Positions 21,620-33,792 of a DNA stretch of 64,000 nt are shown in pieces. The stretch is from the NCBI GenBank assembly GCA_030704615.1, contig CM060731.1, positions 4,712,001 through 4,776,000 on the forward strand, given 5' to 3'. The notes under the pieces were generated by a model. That model saw nothing but the letters and a program-made list of their open reading frames with translations, did not search any database and had not been told where the DNA came from. Both the position numbers and the translations under genes were made by a program. Each line of letters opens with the position of its first letter. Position 1 is the stretch's first letter. The stretch comes from Takakia lepidozioides. Lineage: Eukaryota > Streptophyta > Takakiopsida > Takakiales > Takakiaceae.

Positions 21620-24600
21620 ATGGTCATATGTGGTCTAGCTTCCTTCCGCGTTAGTTTGAAAGACTTGTTTTTCCTCTTAATTGGGAGCAAGATGGCCGGA
21701 GTACGTTCGGTACTGGTGGTATCCTACCCACCTTACCAAGGGTTTCCGGGATTACGACCAGGGTGAGTGACAGGGACCTTCGACATCCATTTTCACCTTT
21801 ACGGCTCTTGCCAAATAAAGATTCATTAATGATCAGTCGTTGGACAATCGCCACTGCACTGCTTTGCGAAAAAATATGAAGCCTACTTTCGCCTCCCACA
21901 TCGAAGACAAGCGCACAATTCTCAAATATGTAGCGCATGAACTTTCGGTAAATAGTTGCAAAGATGTAGCAGTGTTTTCATATACCTGGACCCGGTTACG
22001 CGCTCCCGACGGGGGGGCGTGTCGGTAGCGCGCGGCCGCCATACGAATGGGGTGGAGATCACGCTGCCAGGCCGCGTCCAGGCCACCGGCTACTCTCGGA
22101 TCGGGTACCCGGGTGTGAAACACCGGCCTGCCGTACGCCAGACTTCCAACCCTAATATCGGCACCCGAAACATGGAGAAAAGCCGACAGGGTAGGGAACA
22201 TTCCAGCTCTGGGGTCCGATGGAGCGCTCAGCCGCCGCCACGTTTCCCAGGCCTCCATACAACGCCAGACCTAATGCCGACGCCCGCTGCCCGGGCTTCG
22301 CATGGGGGTCACGCTTAGGGGGATGCAATGAAGCTTTCAAAAGATTTCTGGCGGGATTCCAAAAACCTGGTACAATATTCGTACGATAATAGTCCCTAGC
22401 CCGATACAGTATTCCATATCCCGGGACATATCTTTCCACAGAGGCTCTTTCGAACCGTATGGAAACAACATAGTCCCAGGATCATTGTATGTATATGCTT
22501 GGGTGTTCTAGAATATATGGTTCTAGGAAAGTTGGGAGTGTACGGGCTATGCTCGGTATGAAGTATGATGTAACAGTTAACTTCAAGTAGACAAGTAGAA
22601 TATTGCTGTCGTTGTTGCGGTAAGTAGTATGTTGTTGTGCTTTGTGTATCTTTCTCCCGCGTATAAGATTTAGTATCTTACCATGTGGGTGGTGGAATGT
22701 GCACGCTGAGCAATTGAAAAGGCTATCGACCATAGTATAGACACGTGGAAGAGGTTCTTATTTACAGTGGCTTTGGACGGCGTCATCTTTCTTCCTCTCT
22801 CATCTCTCTCTTTCTCTCTCTCTCCATATATGACCGAACTTTCTAGACCCAAATAACGTTATTGCGAGCATGTATACATATTTTGGTCCCATACGTTTCT
22901 ATAGAAAATCCCGGTAAAATATTGTCGACGTGGGATGGAATATCGTCCTGTGCTTTGGAATCTTATAAAGTATGGCTGCCTTATAAGCCATTTCGTAGCC
23001 GCTAGCCTATCCCCCCGCACGCCACATGCACGCTGGACCGCGCACGGGTCCGCCTCTCTATTTCGCGGGTCCCTTTCCAGCTCCTGCCCGACATGCTTGT
23101 CCCCCTCTTCGTGGCCTGAAGGGGTGAGCCGTGGGGTTTTTGCCTGGCGGATCAGCGGCCACGGCTGCGAAGGGAAGGGTTGAAATGCGATGAGAAAGGG
23201 TGAAGATAAGCATGTGATGTTGTGGAATTGAAAAGGAGAAAAAGCGGGCGCGTAAGAACCGTAGTCCAGGCGCACAGCCCAAAGAGAAGAAAATCGGGTC
23301 CGCGCACGGGAGTTCCCCCGGTGGTCCCGGTTGACAGTAGGCGTCACGGGGGGGGAGAGCAAGGGGGGAAGGGAGAAGCAAGCACGGGTGATAAGGGTGT
23401 ATGGTGATATTGAAAAAAGGGAAAGCACGGGTGACTAAGCCGGTGATTGGCGTGCAAGTAGTGGCGGGTAAAAAAAAGGAGGATGGCTTCTCCGAGACTA
23501 CTCTTTGCGCGCTCTTATTTTCAGTCTTCCCCGAAGCTGCTTCGTCTCTCTCCTGCGGTCTCTGTCTCTCTCTCTCTCTCTCTCTCCTGGTATAAAACTA
23601 ACTTCATGCTTTGTAGGTGCTCTGATCGCCACTCTTCGGTACCTATTCTCTGGATGTGAGAGAGCTTCTTATTCCATCGCTCTTCAGCGTTTATACTGCC
23701 TTGCGCTCTTCCATAGTGGTCTCCTCCTTGCTGGTGTCTGTGTTTGTCCTTTTGAGCCGAAGTTGTGGTCGGGTACTTTCTATCGTTCCAAACTGTTTTT
23801 CTCAGTGTTCTCACTCCATTAGAGTATTCTGTTGTATCGGGGCTTGTTTTTGTGTCTTTATCTGTGAATGTTGGAGGTTGCTTCCTGCTTACTCCACCTA
23901 AAGTTGTCTTTTTCAGAATCTGGCTCCTGCACTCTTGGCCTTGTCCTTGAGCCGCTTGCTTCAGTACGCTCGTCCCTGTTGTTGCTTTGAAGGGAAAGAC
24001 CTTAACAAATTGAATGCATATGACCAGCCCCTCCGTCATCCTTGTTTGTGCCAAGCATCTTTCCTTGACAGCTTCTTCTGTCTTTCTGACTTCAGTCCGT
24101 CGGACACCCACTCGCACATTTAAGTTTCACACTTACAGAAGTACTGTGATCTGAGAGAGAGGAACTGTGACAGGAATACAGTGCGTGTGACACGATCAAA
24201 GTTCAATCAGTGGTACACTCGAGAGAAAAGGTTTGCAACAACCTCACCATTTGATTCCCTCTCCTTGTGAAATATATTAGATTGGAATTGGGAGTACTTA
24301 CTCATTTTGGATTGCCGACCTCATACACCAAAGAATCCTCACTCTGTACACTAGGAAACCAAGCCGTGGAGATCCTCTTTTTAGTATCTGTTGCTAATCC
24401 CTGGATTTGAACTTAATGAGTATGGATGCGGAAAATCCTTAGCAGGCAATAGTACATGATGATGGCGCTCGAGGCATCATTTTTTCTCGAATTTCAGTCA
24501 TTTATTGAGGTCGGAAAAGTTCCAATGCGCTATGTACAATTCCACAACGCTCAGAAAGGCAAGCGCTTAAATCGCTGCAAGTGTACTAGAGTGCTGTTCA

Positions 24601-26100
24601 CGAGCACTCAACGAGAGCCTCCACATTCAGGCTTATGTACATATTGCTGCCTGCTTTATAAGCGAACAGTGAGAACGTAGTCACTTTTTTTGACAGGCCT
24701 GCATAAATGCAGAGTTATTTCAGTGCGGTTACAGTGGTTATCTTTCCCTTGTGGACAGAGGTAGAGAATTCGACAACCACAACCCCTGCCAGAAAAGCTT
24801 TTTCCCTTTCTGGAGATCTCAGATTGATGATCTGACATCCTTCTCAAGGACCATGCGGAACCTGTCTAAGATGAGCCTGTCAAGGCTTTGGCGCAATTTG
24901 GATCCTAATCTTGAACCAGATTTGGCGACCCTGTCAACCCTCAGATTCTGATCATCGTTTCAAAATGAAGTTCAGAACCTCGTTCAGAACTTCCTATCTT
25001 CCCTTTAAACATAACTCGAAATATATCTCCAGCTTACATTACAATTTGAAGTCTGCATTGGGAAAGTCCGCTGAGTAAATGTAAAGAAATTGATCAGACT
25101 TCGCGCGTATAGATCTACGAAGGATACATCGTACTCAGGAGGAGCTGTAAGATAAGTCTGACCGAATGGTTTTGCTCTAGCGTGATGCAGCATGCTTCGT
25201 TTCTACATAAGAAATTGGAAGGTGATCATACTTTCCGAATTTCTTGGGGAGACTAGTTCAGAGAGCTAACAGATACTTTCACTAGACGTCGGGTATCGCC
25301 CTAGACGCTTCAGGAATCCCCTTTGATAGAGGAAGTCCGGTAGACCCGAGCTTTTCAGGTTTCTGGGTGTGCTGGTGAGATGATGATAACTTTAGCAAAT
25401 CCAGGTGCTGTTCAACCTCCTGAATTGATTGCCACAAGCAGGTTTCCTTCCTGAGGCGTTTCACACTTACCGAAGGAGAGAATGCTGGCTTGAAGTGGGT
25501 GTCCGATTGGATGCAGCTTCGTCCAGCAGAGACAAACGGATCCAGGGAGAGGAAAACCACGCCAGATTATATTATACGCTCTACATACATTTTGTGGACC
25601 GTGACTGCAGGTCACCCTCGTTTTAATCTAGCACATGATCTATGTAACGGTCACTGGCTGCATTCTGAATCATTCGGCCATCCAGCCTCATATTTAGTGG
25701 TGTGCGACTGTCCCTAGGAGCTCTCTTTCCAACATGTATCGAACTTGAAGAGCTTCAAGATTGGTCCAAAAGATAGGCGCAATTGTACCAATGGATCACA
25801 CATGGTGCGGACAGTCCCTCTCCCATTTGCAGAAGAATTTTCTTTGTTCTATGTGACAGAGGAGGACTTCAGCACTTTCGAACGACTTTGAACAGACTCG
25901 ACAAAGCATGTGACCCAGAAGTATGGATTGCCTTCTGCTGATCTGCAGCAGGGTACCTGAACGATGTGGACCCTCAAATTAGAGTTTAGAGGTAAAACCT
26001 AGAGAGATGGAAGAAGGATAATCTGAGCTCTGAGTTGCTTTCATTGCATCTCCTCACCAAGTTCCAGAGGAAAGGAGACATCTCATGCCTTGCTGGTCAT
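21620..26100. other. Large region without recognisable gene, upstream of NAC gene
   Basis: Scattered short frames only. Notable contents are a G+C-rich island at 21.98-22.32 kb, a CT-dinucleotide run at ~23564-23588, and TATA-like sequences that cannot be tied to a transcript. The last kilobase or so is presumably promoter and 5' leader of the NAC gene. No transposon protein was recognised. Confidence 0.4.
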
Positions 26101-26170
26101 GTTTTGTGGTTTGTCGACTAAACAGATGCGTTGTACTTGTGGGCAGAGCCTTCACGCAAGGTCAAGTAAG

Positions 26171-27701
26171 ATGAGTCACACATTGCAACGTGTGCCCGTG
26201 GGCTTCAGGTTTCATCCGACAGATGAGGAGTTGGTGGGCTACTATTTGCCAAAGAAATTGGCCGCAAAGAAAATCGACCTAGATCTTATCCGCGACCTCG
26301 ATCTATACAAGATGGAGCCGTGGGATCTCCACGGTATTCTAGAACGCACTCCTTTCTCCGCGAGTGAGCAGTGAGATAGTTGAGTCGATTGAGTTAAAAG
26401 TTCACATGAGAAAGAATGTCATATATGTCCAGAGAGTGTTTGTTATTTAGATACCAGAATACCAAATATGTACTATGGAAGGTTGTACAATTTGCTGCCC
26501 ATGCCCCTGCTTTCTTTAAGCACTAACTGAATCCATGGCATGTCGGTGGTGGTACAGAATTATGCAAGATCCAAGCAGATACCACAGAGAAACAAACGGA
26601 TTGGTACTTCTTCAGCCACAAAGACAAAAAATATCCAACGGGAAATCGTGCCAACCGGGCAACGGCCGCTGGCTTCTGGAAGGCAACTGGGCGTGACAAA
26701 CCCATCCACACAAAGCTGCAGGTGATTGGGATGCGCAAGACGCTGGTCTTTTACAAAGGGCGGGCACCCCATGGCACCAAAACTGATTGGATCATGCATG
26801 AGTTTCGCCTAGACGATGGCCCTGGCATGCCTGCCCATGTACGCTCTCAGACTGTTCGTAAACTATTTTTACCTGAGCTTGTGTGAGAGAATGGATTCTT
26901 GCGTAGGTAGCGAGGTGACACAGAGACAGTAACTTAGATCCTGATAGACACAAACGGGAGAGAATACTGAAATGCACGTAACAGGACAATCTAAGACATT
27001 TCGTCTCCTCTCCAGTCATGCTGTGAGCAACAAAGCTGAGCTCATTTCGTCACCGTGTCCATGATTTCTTGCAGGAGGACGGCGGCTGGGTGGTGTGCCG
27101 TGTGTTCAAAAAGACCAGAAACTTCAAGACCAAAGTCCAAGAGAGGGCGTGCTCCTTTGATGAACACATTGCCCTCCTGCGAGAACCGAACTCACCTGAG
27201 ATACACTCCGGTGATTGTGTTGGCGGAGACGGAGGCTATCTCTTCGCGAACAGCCTACTATTCCCGTGTAAGCAAGAGACAAATATGGATGAATACAATC
27301 CCTCCTCCGCTCCTTTCAAACCGCACTTGTCACAGCGTGCGATGCCCAGATTGGGAAGCAGTCACGTAATGCCACCGTCTTCTTCTTCAGAGTACAAAGG
27401 CCTACTGGATCGCAACGACAGCAAGACGGATGATTATTACCCAGAGTCTTTCACCTTGGAAAATCTTGTTGGTGAGTTGACGGAGTCTAGACCCAGTGTC
27501 ACCCATGAGGACGGGTTTCCAGGGTACGATGGAGTGGACTGGAGCCTCTATGAGGGTGCAGGGAAAGACATGCGGTTCCCAGCCACCTCAAGAGGAGACC
27601 AAGCATTAGGGGACGTCACCATTCTTGTTCAACTTAAAAGGCCAAACTCCGATTACTTCTCCAGCTGCGAGCAAGATCTCTGGAACTTCAGTCAGAAGTG
27701 A
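26171..27701 (+). CDS. NAC-domain transcription factor, VNS (VND/NST/SMB) type
   Basis: Three exons: 26171-26333, 26558-26838 and 27075-27701, with GT/AG introns whose phases agree, giving 356 residues. All five NAC subdomains are present: [44 protein letters not shown] with [37 protein letters not shown] with MHEFRL; and [11 protein letters not shown]. The [19 protein letters not shown] and [14 protein letters not shown] wording matches the VNS group, which switches on secondary-wall, water-conducting-cell or root-cap programmes and acts in the nucleus as a dimer. The C-terminus ends in DLWNF, a hallmark of that group. The start is the ATG nearest the domain; in-frame ATGs also lie upstream at 26099 and 26126. 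The frame is intact throughout. Confidence 0.92.
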
Positions 27702-28800
27702 TACGTCAAGTGCAGGGAACCTCACATACATTGTTCCCAGGCAGGTTTCATATGCACTGGGTTGTATTGGAACGAGGTGGGGGTGGGAGTGGGGGTGGGA
27801 GGTGGGAGAAGGTGGACGCAAGCTGCTGCAAAAAATTTCAGTGCTCATGGGAACTTGGAAGGTACAGGGTTGCCTGGCCATCAAGCAAGCTGGGTCCTCG
27901 GGTGGACAAAATCGCCACATTGCAGCTGATCCAGATGCATTTTGAAAGAGTGGCCTATTAGATGGTGACTAACGGCAAGCAAGAGAGAGAGCCGCGACAT
28001 AGATCCACTGCAAGGACTGGTACAACAAAATCAAGGGCTTCAATGAAATCAGATGCGGAAAACATTCTTCAGCTCTTTGCAGGAAAACAGCACAGCCAAA
28101 GGTGCAACCGATTCACTTATTGCTGCCAAAAAACTGACCAGGCAAAATGGAACCCACCAATTCAATTATCGAGTTTTATGTTAAGATATTCCATTGTCAT
28201 TAGATCCTGATTAAGCAGGAGGCCCAGTCCTAGTAGTCCTACTTTGCATTGCGCTTTGGTCAGGTGTGAAATGACCCGATTTCCTACAAGAAAAGAATCA
28301 TTTAAACTTTGAACAAATTTGAATAAAAATATTGATACTACACACAATTGACATGGTTTCACAGTGGCCACAACAGTCGATGCACCCATTTCTGGCACCT
28401 TATGACACATCAGATAGTTGAACAGTGATGATGATGTGTGCGAATGATCTAAACCCGGTTTCAGATTATCAAGTGGCTTCTCGCAGCTCTCCCAAAACTT
28501 TGCATAGCTGGTTTACCTGGACCAACAACCAGACTTTTGTTCAGATGGGTGTCAAAAGCCATATACCCCTCTATTTATCCAACTGCTTGATCAAATCACC
28601 CCCCATACTTGAAGGGCTGACAGTGCACCCACTTAATGAAGAGCTCTAGCCTCCGTGATTATTCCCTTCAGCTAGGTCTAGATCAGGTCAGATACTCAGC
28701 TTGAAAGGGATTAATGAGGAGGAAGGGAAACCCTTTGGAATTCTCCAAAGAAAAAAAAGAAGAAAGTAATCCAACTGAGTGAACTTGTGCTTCTCGCTCT
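27702..28800. other. 3' flank of NAC gene; no gene recognised
   Basis: It contains the presumed NAC 3' untranslated region and terminator and a G-rich stretch at ~27775-27812 (several GGGTGGG-type repeats). No conserved protein or repeat was recognised before the coiled-coil exon candidate at 28.8 kb. Confidence 0.4.
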
Positions 28801-28819
28801 TACAGGCTTGCACAAAAAA

Positions 28820-28947
28820 GCCACCCACTTAACGGTGGAGGTGGCCTTCTGCTTCTCCAAAGCAAGCACCAGCACTCTCCGACTAGATTCAGCTATGGCA
28901 ATGTCTTTCTCAAGTAATGCTGCAGTGACTTTCTTTTCCTGTGCCTG
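28820..28947 (-). CDS. Isolated coiled-coil exon candidate
   Basis: On the minus strand, TTTGGCAG is followed by an open stretch reading AQEKKVTAALLEKDIAIAES and RRVLVLALEKQKA. A donor-like GTTAAG lies at ~28819, or a stronger GTAAGA about 15 bases further. The charged heptad pattern resembles the coiled coil of the large gene at 38-54 kb, which is on the same strand and whose last mapped exon could splice onward in phase 0. If so, a retroelement-filled intron of about 9 kb separates them. It could instead be a relic. Confidence 0.35.
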
Positions 28948-29526
28948 CCAAATCCCGATGTATGTCAGGAGCAGATGTAGATATCAAAGTGAAGCCTTAT
29001 GGCCCTGCTACTATAACTGGGAAGAAAAGACAAAAGGGAGAAATGGAAACAAAGAAACTATATACCGTCCACTGGAGCTTATGGTACAAGGAGAAGAGAG
29101 GAAATAATGACAGTTGAGCCCCATAGAACCAGCCTCCACAACCATAAAAGTTTCGACTTTGCATGATTATCAGCATCGCATAGATTTGCCACAAGACATC
29201 TCTGCTCTTCTTTATGGGAAAACTTCTGTCAAAGAAATGCTGTCCCTAAAGGTGGCCACTTAATCCATTCGTTGGGACAACAGAAGAAGAGTTTGGTTTG
29301 GTTTGGTTTGTTGCAACCTGTCCCATCTGAATATTCCCAATGACCTTAGAAGAGATGACGATAAAAGACGTAGTCTGATTTTCTCAGAGGTTGAGAAAGG
29401 TGTGTGACCCTGCAGAACTGGGGTTTAGAGGAGGGGGGGGGGATCTGAACTTCAGGGCCACATGACAGGGATTTCCAGCTCTTGCTGTTTGTTCATGTCC
29501 TGTTTGGTCAAGATTTGCCCAACAGA

Positions 29527-29760
29527 GAAGAAATGAAATGAAATGGTACTTTAGAATCAGAAGCTCAAAGAGCTTATGGGACAAGAGAGAGAAAGAAAGA
29601 AACAAGAAGAGAGGGGCCACAAACAGCCCAAAAGTGACTAAAGATCAGTGGACTGTCTAAGAGTGAAAGCTTCATGAAGGTAGCATTTCTGCTCCTCGGA
29701 ATGGAAGACCTCCGTGATAGACTGGGTATTTCGGAATAGACAGTTGAATCTCCCATAGAA
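29527..29760 (-). mobile_element. LINE-B 3' fragment
   Basis: 29600-29760 matches the last coding part of the LINE-B copy at 37.2 kb (AGAGTGAAAGCTTCATGAAGG and TAGACTGGGTATTTCGG align to corresponding stretches). It is followed, in minus-strand sense, by the shared 3' end with CTCTTTGAGCTT and a CATTTCATTTC tail near 29530. It is truncated at its 5' end. Confidence 0.65.
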
Positions 29761-29833
29761 ATATGAAAGAAGACAAGTACTCACTTTCAAGTTCCCTGTA
29801 GTTCAGAGGGAAAGCAGGCCATAGGTGGAAAGA

Positions 29834-30171
29834 ATGTACTCATAAGATGTTATTTGCCGTAAATACCTTTTACCGGTAGTATGACTTACCTTGGAACAGA
29901 CAATTTACCCGCGTTTTCCAGATGTGCTCTAGAAATCCCTTAACAAGAAATCCCTTAACAAAAGCATCAATCGGCTGTGTGTGGTTTGCCAACTAACTAG
30001 GCCCCAAAAGGGCCTGAGCTTTTGGCTCAGCCTCGAGACTTTCAAAGTTGGTAAACAGGCACAATTCCCTTGATGGATTTGAATAGGACATCTCCCTGGT
30101 GAGAGTACCCAGTACAATTAACCAGAAAGTGAATATTGTCTTCAGGTTGCCCACACGATGGGCATAGTTGG
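29834..30171 (-). mobile_element. LINE-A copy 3: 3' fragment
   Basis: It matches the end of the nearly full copy (47500-47880): the CCCACACGATGGGCATAG zinc-knuckle end, the GGCTCAGCCTCGAGACTTTC segment and the final TACTCATAAGA end. Its 5' break abuts the pentamer tail of a LINE-B end at 30174. It carries an internal small duplication (AGAAATCCCTTAACA twice, ~29932-29960). Confidence 0.8.
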
Positions 30172-30173
30172 AA

Positions 30174-30475
30174 ATGAAATGAAATGAAAGGTGCTCTTTT
30201 TAGGTCCGCGGAAAGCTCATAGAGCTTATGGGAAAGAAAGGAACTCTACAACATGCAGGGGCAAGATTTGGTCGTCATACTGGAAAACTGCAGTCACAAG
30301 TGGGTGTTCAGAGGTAGTGACCTCTGTTTTCATAGCAGAGGGGAGGTAGTGCCTCTGTTCATAGCAGAGGGCCCAAAGGGGAAAAAGGATAGAAAACAGA
30401 AACAGAACCTAAGAACTACCGAAGAGAAATGAAATGAAATGGAACTTTATAACGTCCGCCGAAAGCTCAAAGAGG
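30174..30475 (-). mobile_element. Two LINE-B 3' ends flanking a short inverted-repeat segment
   Basis: LINE-B type ends lie at 30174-30233 and 30426-30475, each with GAAATGAAATGAAATG followed by the GTCCGC..AAAGCTCA block on the plus strand. Between them, 30311-30372 contains a tandem pair of GGTAGTG..CCTCTGTT..CATAGCAGAGG units, each able to fold through CCTCTG/CAGAGG. Confidence 0.6.
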
Positions 30476-30639
30476 AATGGGGAGAAAAGGAAAGCAAGAA
30501 ACAGAGAAAGAATAAAAGACAGAGCAAAGCCAGAAAGAGAAGAGAAAAGCTTATTGCGTCCGTGCGAGATTCAAAGAGCCCAAGGGGCACCAGTAGAAGG
30601 AAACACTGGAATTACAGAGAGTGAAGAAAGAAGAGATAG

Positions 30640-30785
30640 AATATACTCATAAGCTGTGTTTGCCATAGCCTTGTGGCCATGGATCCGCACCCAGTTTAGG
30701 GAGAACAAAGAAAGAAGAGAGAGATATGAACTGGTACTTCATAACATCCGTGGAAAGCTCCAAGAGCTTATGGGACAAAATGGGA
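30640..30785 (-). mobile_element. LINE-B 3' end joined to a LINE-A 3' fragment
   Basis: In minus-strand order, a LINE-B type end (30785-30727) is followed within about 15 bp by the last ~70 bp of LINE-A (30712-30640; GGGTGCGGATCCATGGCC then CTTATGAGTA). It is one of three such LINE-B to LINE-A junctions. Confidence 0.6.
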
Positions 30786-30825
30786 AAAAACCAGAGAGAG
30801 GAAACCAGAGAGAGAGAGAGATTGT

Positions 30826-33240
30826 AATCATAAGACATTGTTTGCCGTAGCATTGTGGCCATTGACCCCGCGCCCAGTTTGAACGGAACATAAAGGGACA
30901 GAAAACTACCTTTGTCAGGGGCTGACGCGGTAGTAGTATGATTTACCTTGGAATAAACAGTTGATCCGAGATTTCCAGATATCCTCCAGAAATCCCTTCA
31001 CACAAGCATCAATCTGATGTGTGTGATTTGCCCAATAGCTAGACCCCAAAAGGGCCTGGGCTTTTGGCTCAGCCTCCAGATTTTCAAAGTTGTTAAACAG
31101 AGGTACAGGCACAATTTCCTTGATGGAATTGAAGAGGGTGTCCCGTTGGTTAGAGTACCCAGGACAATGAATCAGGAAGTGAATATTGTCTTCAGGTTGC
31201 TCACACAACGGGCACTTACAATTTCGCTTTCCTCTCTGCGACTGTTGTTTTTTTCTTGTTCAAAGGTAGGCTACCTGCCCTGAGTTTGAATTTCAGTCTA
31301 GTTGCGAGGGTGGGTAGACCCTTGAGGCATCCATGATGGCCTCACCCATGTCACAGACTGGAAACAGGTTCAGGGAGTTTTCTGCCATTTCTTCATGTTC
31401 TTCAGACAATTTCCTGGCAATAGACATGGCTTCGGAAACTTCAGCTTCTAAGCCAGATTTATTCAGCAGGGTCATGGCTAGTGACTAAGATTCAGCTCCT
31501 TGAAATCTCTTTACCCTTTTCCGCCAGGATTAGCCTGTTTGACAGGGCGGTCCTGCTTCCAAGATATAGAGTCGATTAACTTAGGATAGCTGGTATTAGC
31601 CATACGTGCAGCTGACCCACCATCTGATTTTGAATTCATCGCGTCGGGAGCTTAAGGGATGGAGGAATGCCAAACAAACCCGTACAGCCACATTAGCTGT
31701 TTTGGAGCATGCTGACATGCCACTCCTTGAGCACCCCGACTTGGATGGATTCAAGAGACTTAGCCTGGTTGGAGTTATTTCAACCCATACAGCAGATGCA
31801 TACTCCAAGGCCGGCCTGATAACGCGGCAAAGCATGGTTTTTTTTGACGTCAGAGTTGATCCCTCTGCAGTGGAAAAATTTAGTGAGCCCCCCCCCAGCG
31901 CTTTGCGTTTGCTATTGAACCACTCTTTGAATATGTGTTCCCAATTACAGTTGGAGGAAAACTCAACACCAAGATACGTGTAGGAGGGGAGAGCAGGGAT
32001 CTCTTGGCTTCCCCACTGCCACTTGAGATCGCCTCCTCCTTCCCCCTGGTCGTTGAATGCCACCACTGCGCATATACTGACATTGGCCTCTAGCCCCAAA
32101 GATCAAAGTATCTCTTCGCGCAATCTATCAGCCCCTGGAGGTTGGAAGGAGTCTCCCCTAGCCTGCGAAGTCATCCGCAACATAAGGGCTGGTAATGGTG
32201 GCATCACCACCCTTAACCCAATCCCTCACTTTCCACATTCTCAGTATTGATTGATGAAAACATTGAAGAGCAGAGGGGAGAGGGTACATCCTTGAGCTAC
32301 ACCTTGGTCTATGTCAAAGAAATTAGACTTCTGTCCATTTACAGTGACACAGCTTTTAGTGTGAGCATACAAGTTATGGACCACTCTCCACATCTTTCCC
32401 TAAATCCCGGAAGACCAGAGTCGGAGCCATAGACCGTCTCTCCACACAATGTCATAGGCCTTTTTGACATCCAGGAAAAAGACAAAAGTAGGTTCCCTTC
32501 TTTTTTCCTTCCCTGGATAATCTGGCTGAGTGTGAAGATATGATCCCGCAGCCCCTGTTTCGCCGAAGCCAGCTTGGCCTTCATGAAACAACCTCTGGAC
32601 TCCAGATCAACCTCGAGACGAGTACTTATAACTCTGCAGAATATCTTGCCAACTGCATTAAGAGCGTGATGCCCCGTAGTTACCCGGCTCTTCTCTGTCA
32701 ACCTTTCTTATATAAATTGACAATGACCCCCTGCCGCCAGCGAAAGGGGTAATTTCAGTCCTCCATATAAGGTTAAAGAGAAGAACAAGGGCCTCTATCA
32801 TAGGGTCACCACCATGCTTGATAAGCTCATTGACAATGCCATCAGGGCCACCAGCTTTGTATCTGTTTAGATGCTCAATTGCTTCCGCAATCTCAGAGGA
32901 ACTAATGGGAGCGTTATAACCCTTGAAATATACTCCAGTTCATCAGGGCTGTCTTGAATCATAGACACAGTTCTTTCTACTGTGTCATTCCATTCTTCAA
33001 AAAACCCCTCGCTGCTAGAACTAGAATTTCTGCCAAGTGTACTGTAGTGGGTTTCAAAGGTGTTGACAATGTCAGCCGTTGAAGTCACCACAGGGGTCCT
33101 CAGTGCTTGTACTTGCTGACAATTTTTCGGCTTGTACAGATGTTGAAGGGCCAACCAGAATTTCTTGTCATTACCACCGTGGTGGTTTGAGTTTATTTCC
33201 CCGTATAACTTATCCCAATATAGTTTCTTCTGAGACCTTA
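30826..33240 (-). mobile_element. LINE-A copy 2: 5'-truncated, RT to 3' end
   Basis: It begins at RSQKKLYWDKLYGEIN in the linker before the RT and runs through the RT fingers, palm and thumb to the C-terminal CPLC-type knuckle (here CEQPEDNIHFLIHCPGY) and the 3' end at 30826. Multiple frameshifts break it (near 32880, 32740, 32340, 31980, 31590 and 31290). It is a classical 5'-truncated dead copy, more diverged from the 43-48 kb copy than copy 4 is. Confidence 0.85.
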
Positions 33241-33597
33241 CCATTTTATTTGTTGTAACTCATAATCTGATTATATATATATATTAGAGAACAGGGACAG
33301 ACGTGGCCCTAGAAGCTTTATTATAAGTAAGGAAAAAATAACCTTACAAAAGCTATGGTGGCTGAATAAAGAGGTACCACTCGTAACCAATAAGTCTAGA
33401 AGGGAGGCACTAAGGAGAAGAGAAGAGAGCCAGAAAGAGATAGGACCTGAGCCACAGGTAATGAGCTGAACAACCAGAACAGAAGTAGAGCAGCCTAAAA
33501 TCTGAACTACCCAAGGCAGGAGATCAACCTGAAACACAAGGATCAATCTACCATGAGGAGCACCAAACTAGCTATCTATGAAAAGGAAATATCACAA

Positions 33598-33782
33598 AGC
33601 TTGGTCTTACCAGGCCATGTTTCAATCTCTGCCTGCTCAGCTGCACCGTGGTTCATGTTTCTCACAGACCAATCCGACATCACCTGACTATAGACACAAG
33701 ACTATAGACACACTATAGACACAATCCGACATCATTTTGGGTTGATGGTCGGTCAAATCCTCCATGGGTCATGACACAAGAC
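33598..33782. repeat. Dispersed repeat R, copy 2
   Basis: Shares ordered blocks with 12163-12317. It contains a local expansion of CTATAGACACA (four partial repeats near 33690-33725). It lies immediately beside the 3' break of LINE-A copy 4 at ~33793. Confidence 0.55.
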
Positions 33783-33792
33783 CTGTCAAGGA

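Noticed and set aside
23521-24117. Minus-strand frame of ~198 residues
   Set aside because: It overlaps the CT-repeat region, has a biased Lys/Arg/Thr composition and no family motif. It is likely a chance frame opposite a pyrimidine-rich strand.
27775-27812. G-quadruplex regulatory element after the NAC gene
   Set aside because: GGGTGGG-type repeats are present, but there is no evidence of function beyond composition. Mentioned only as content.
27606-27945. Frames over the NAC 3' end on both strands
   Set aside because: They are shadows of NAC exon 3 and of a G-rich 3' flank. No independent signal.
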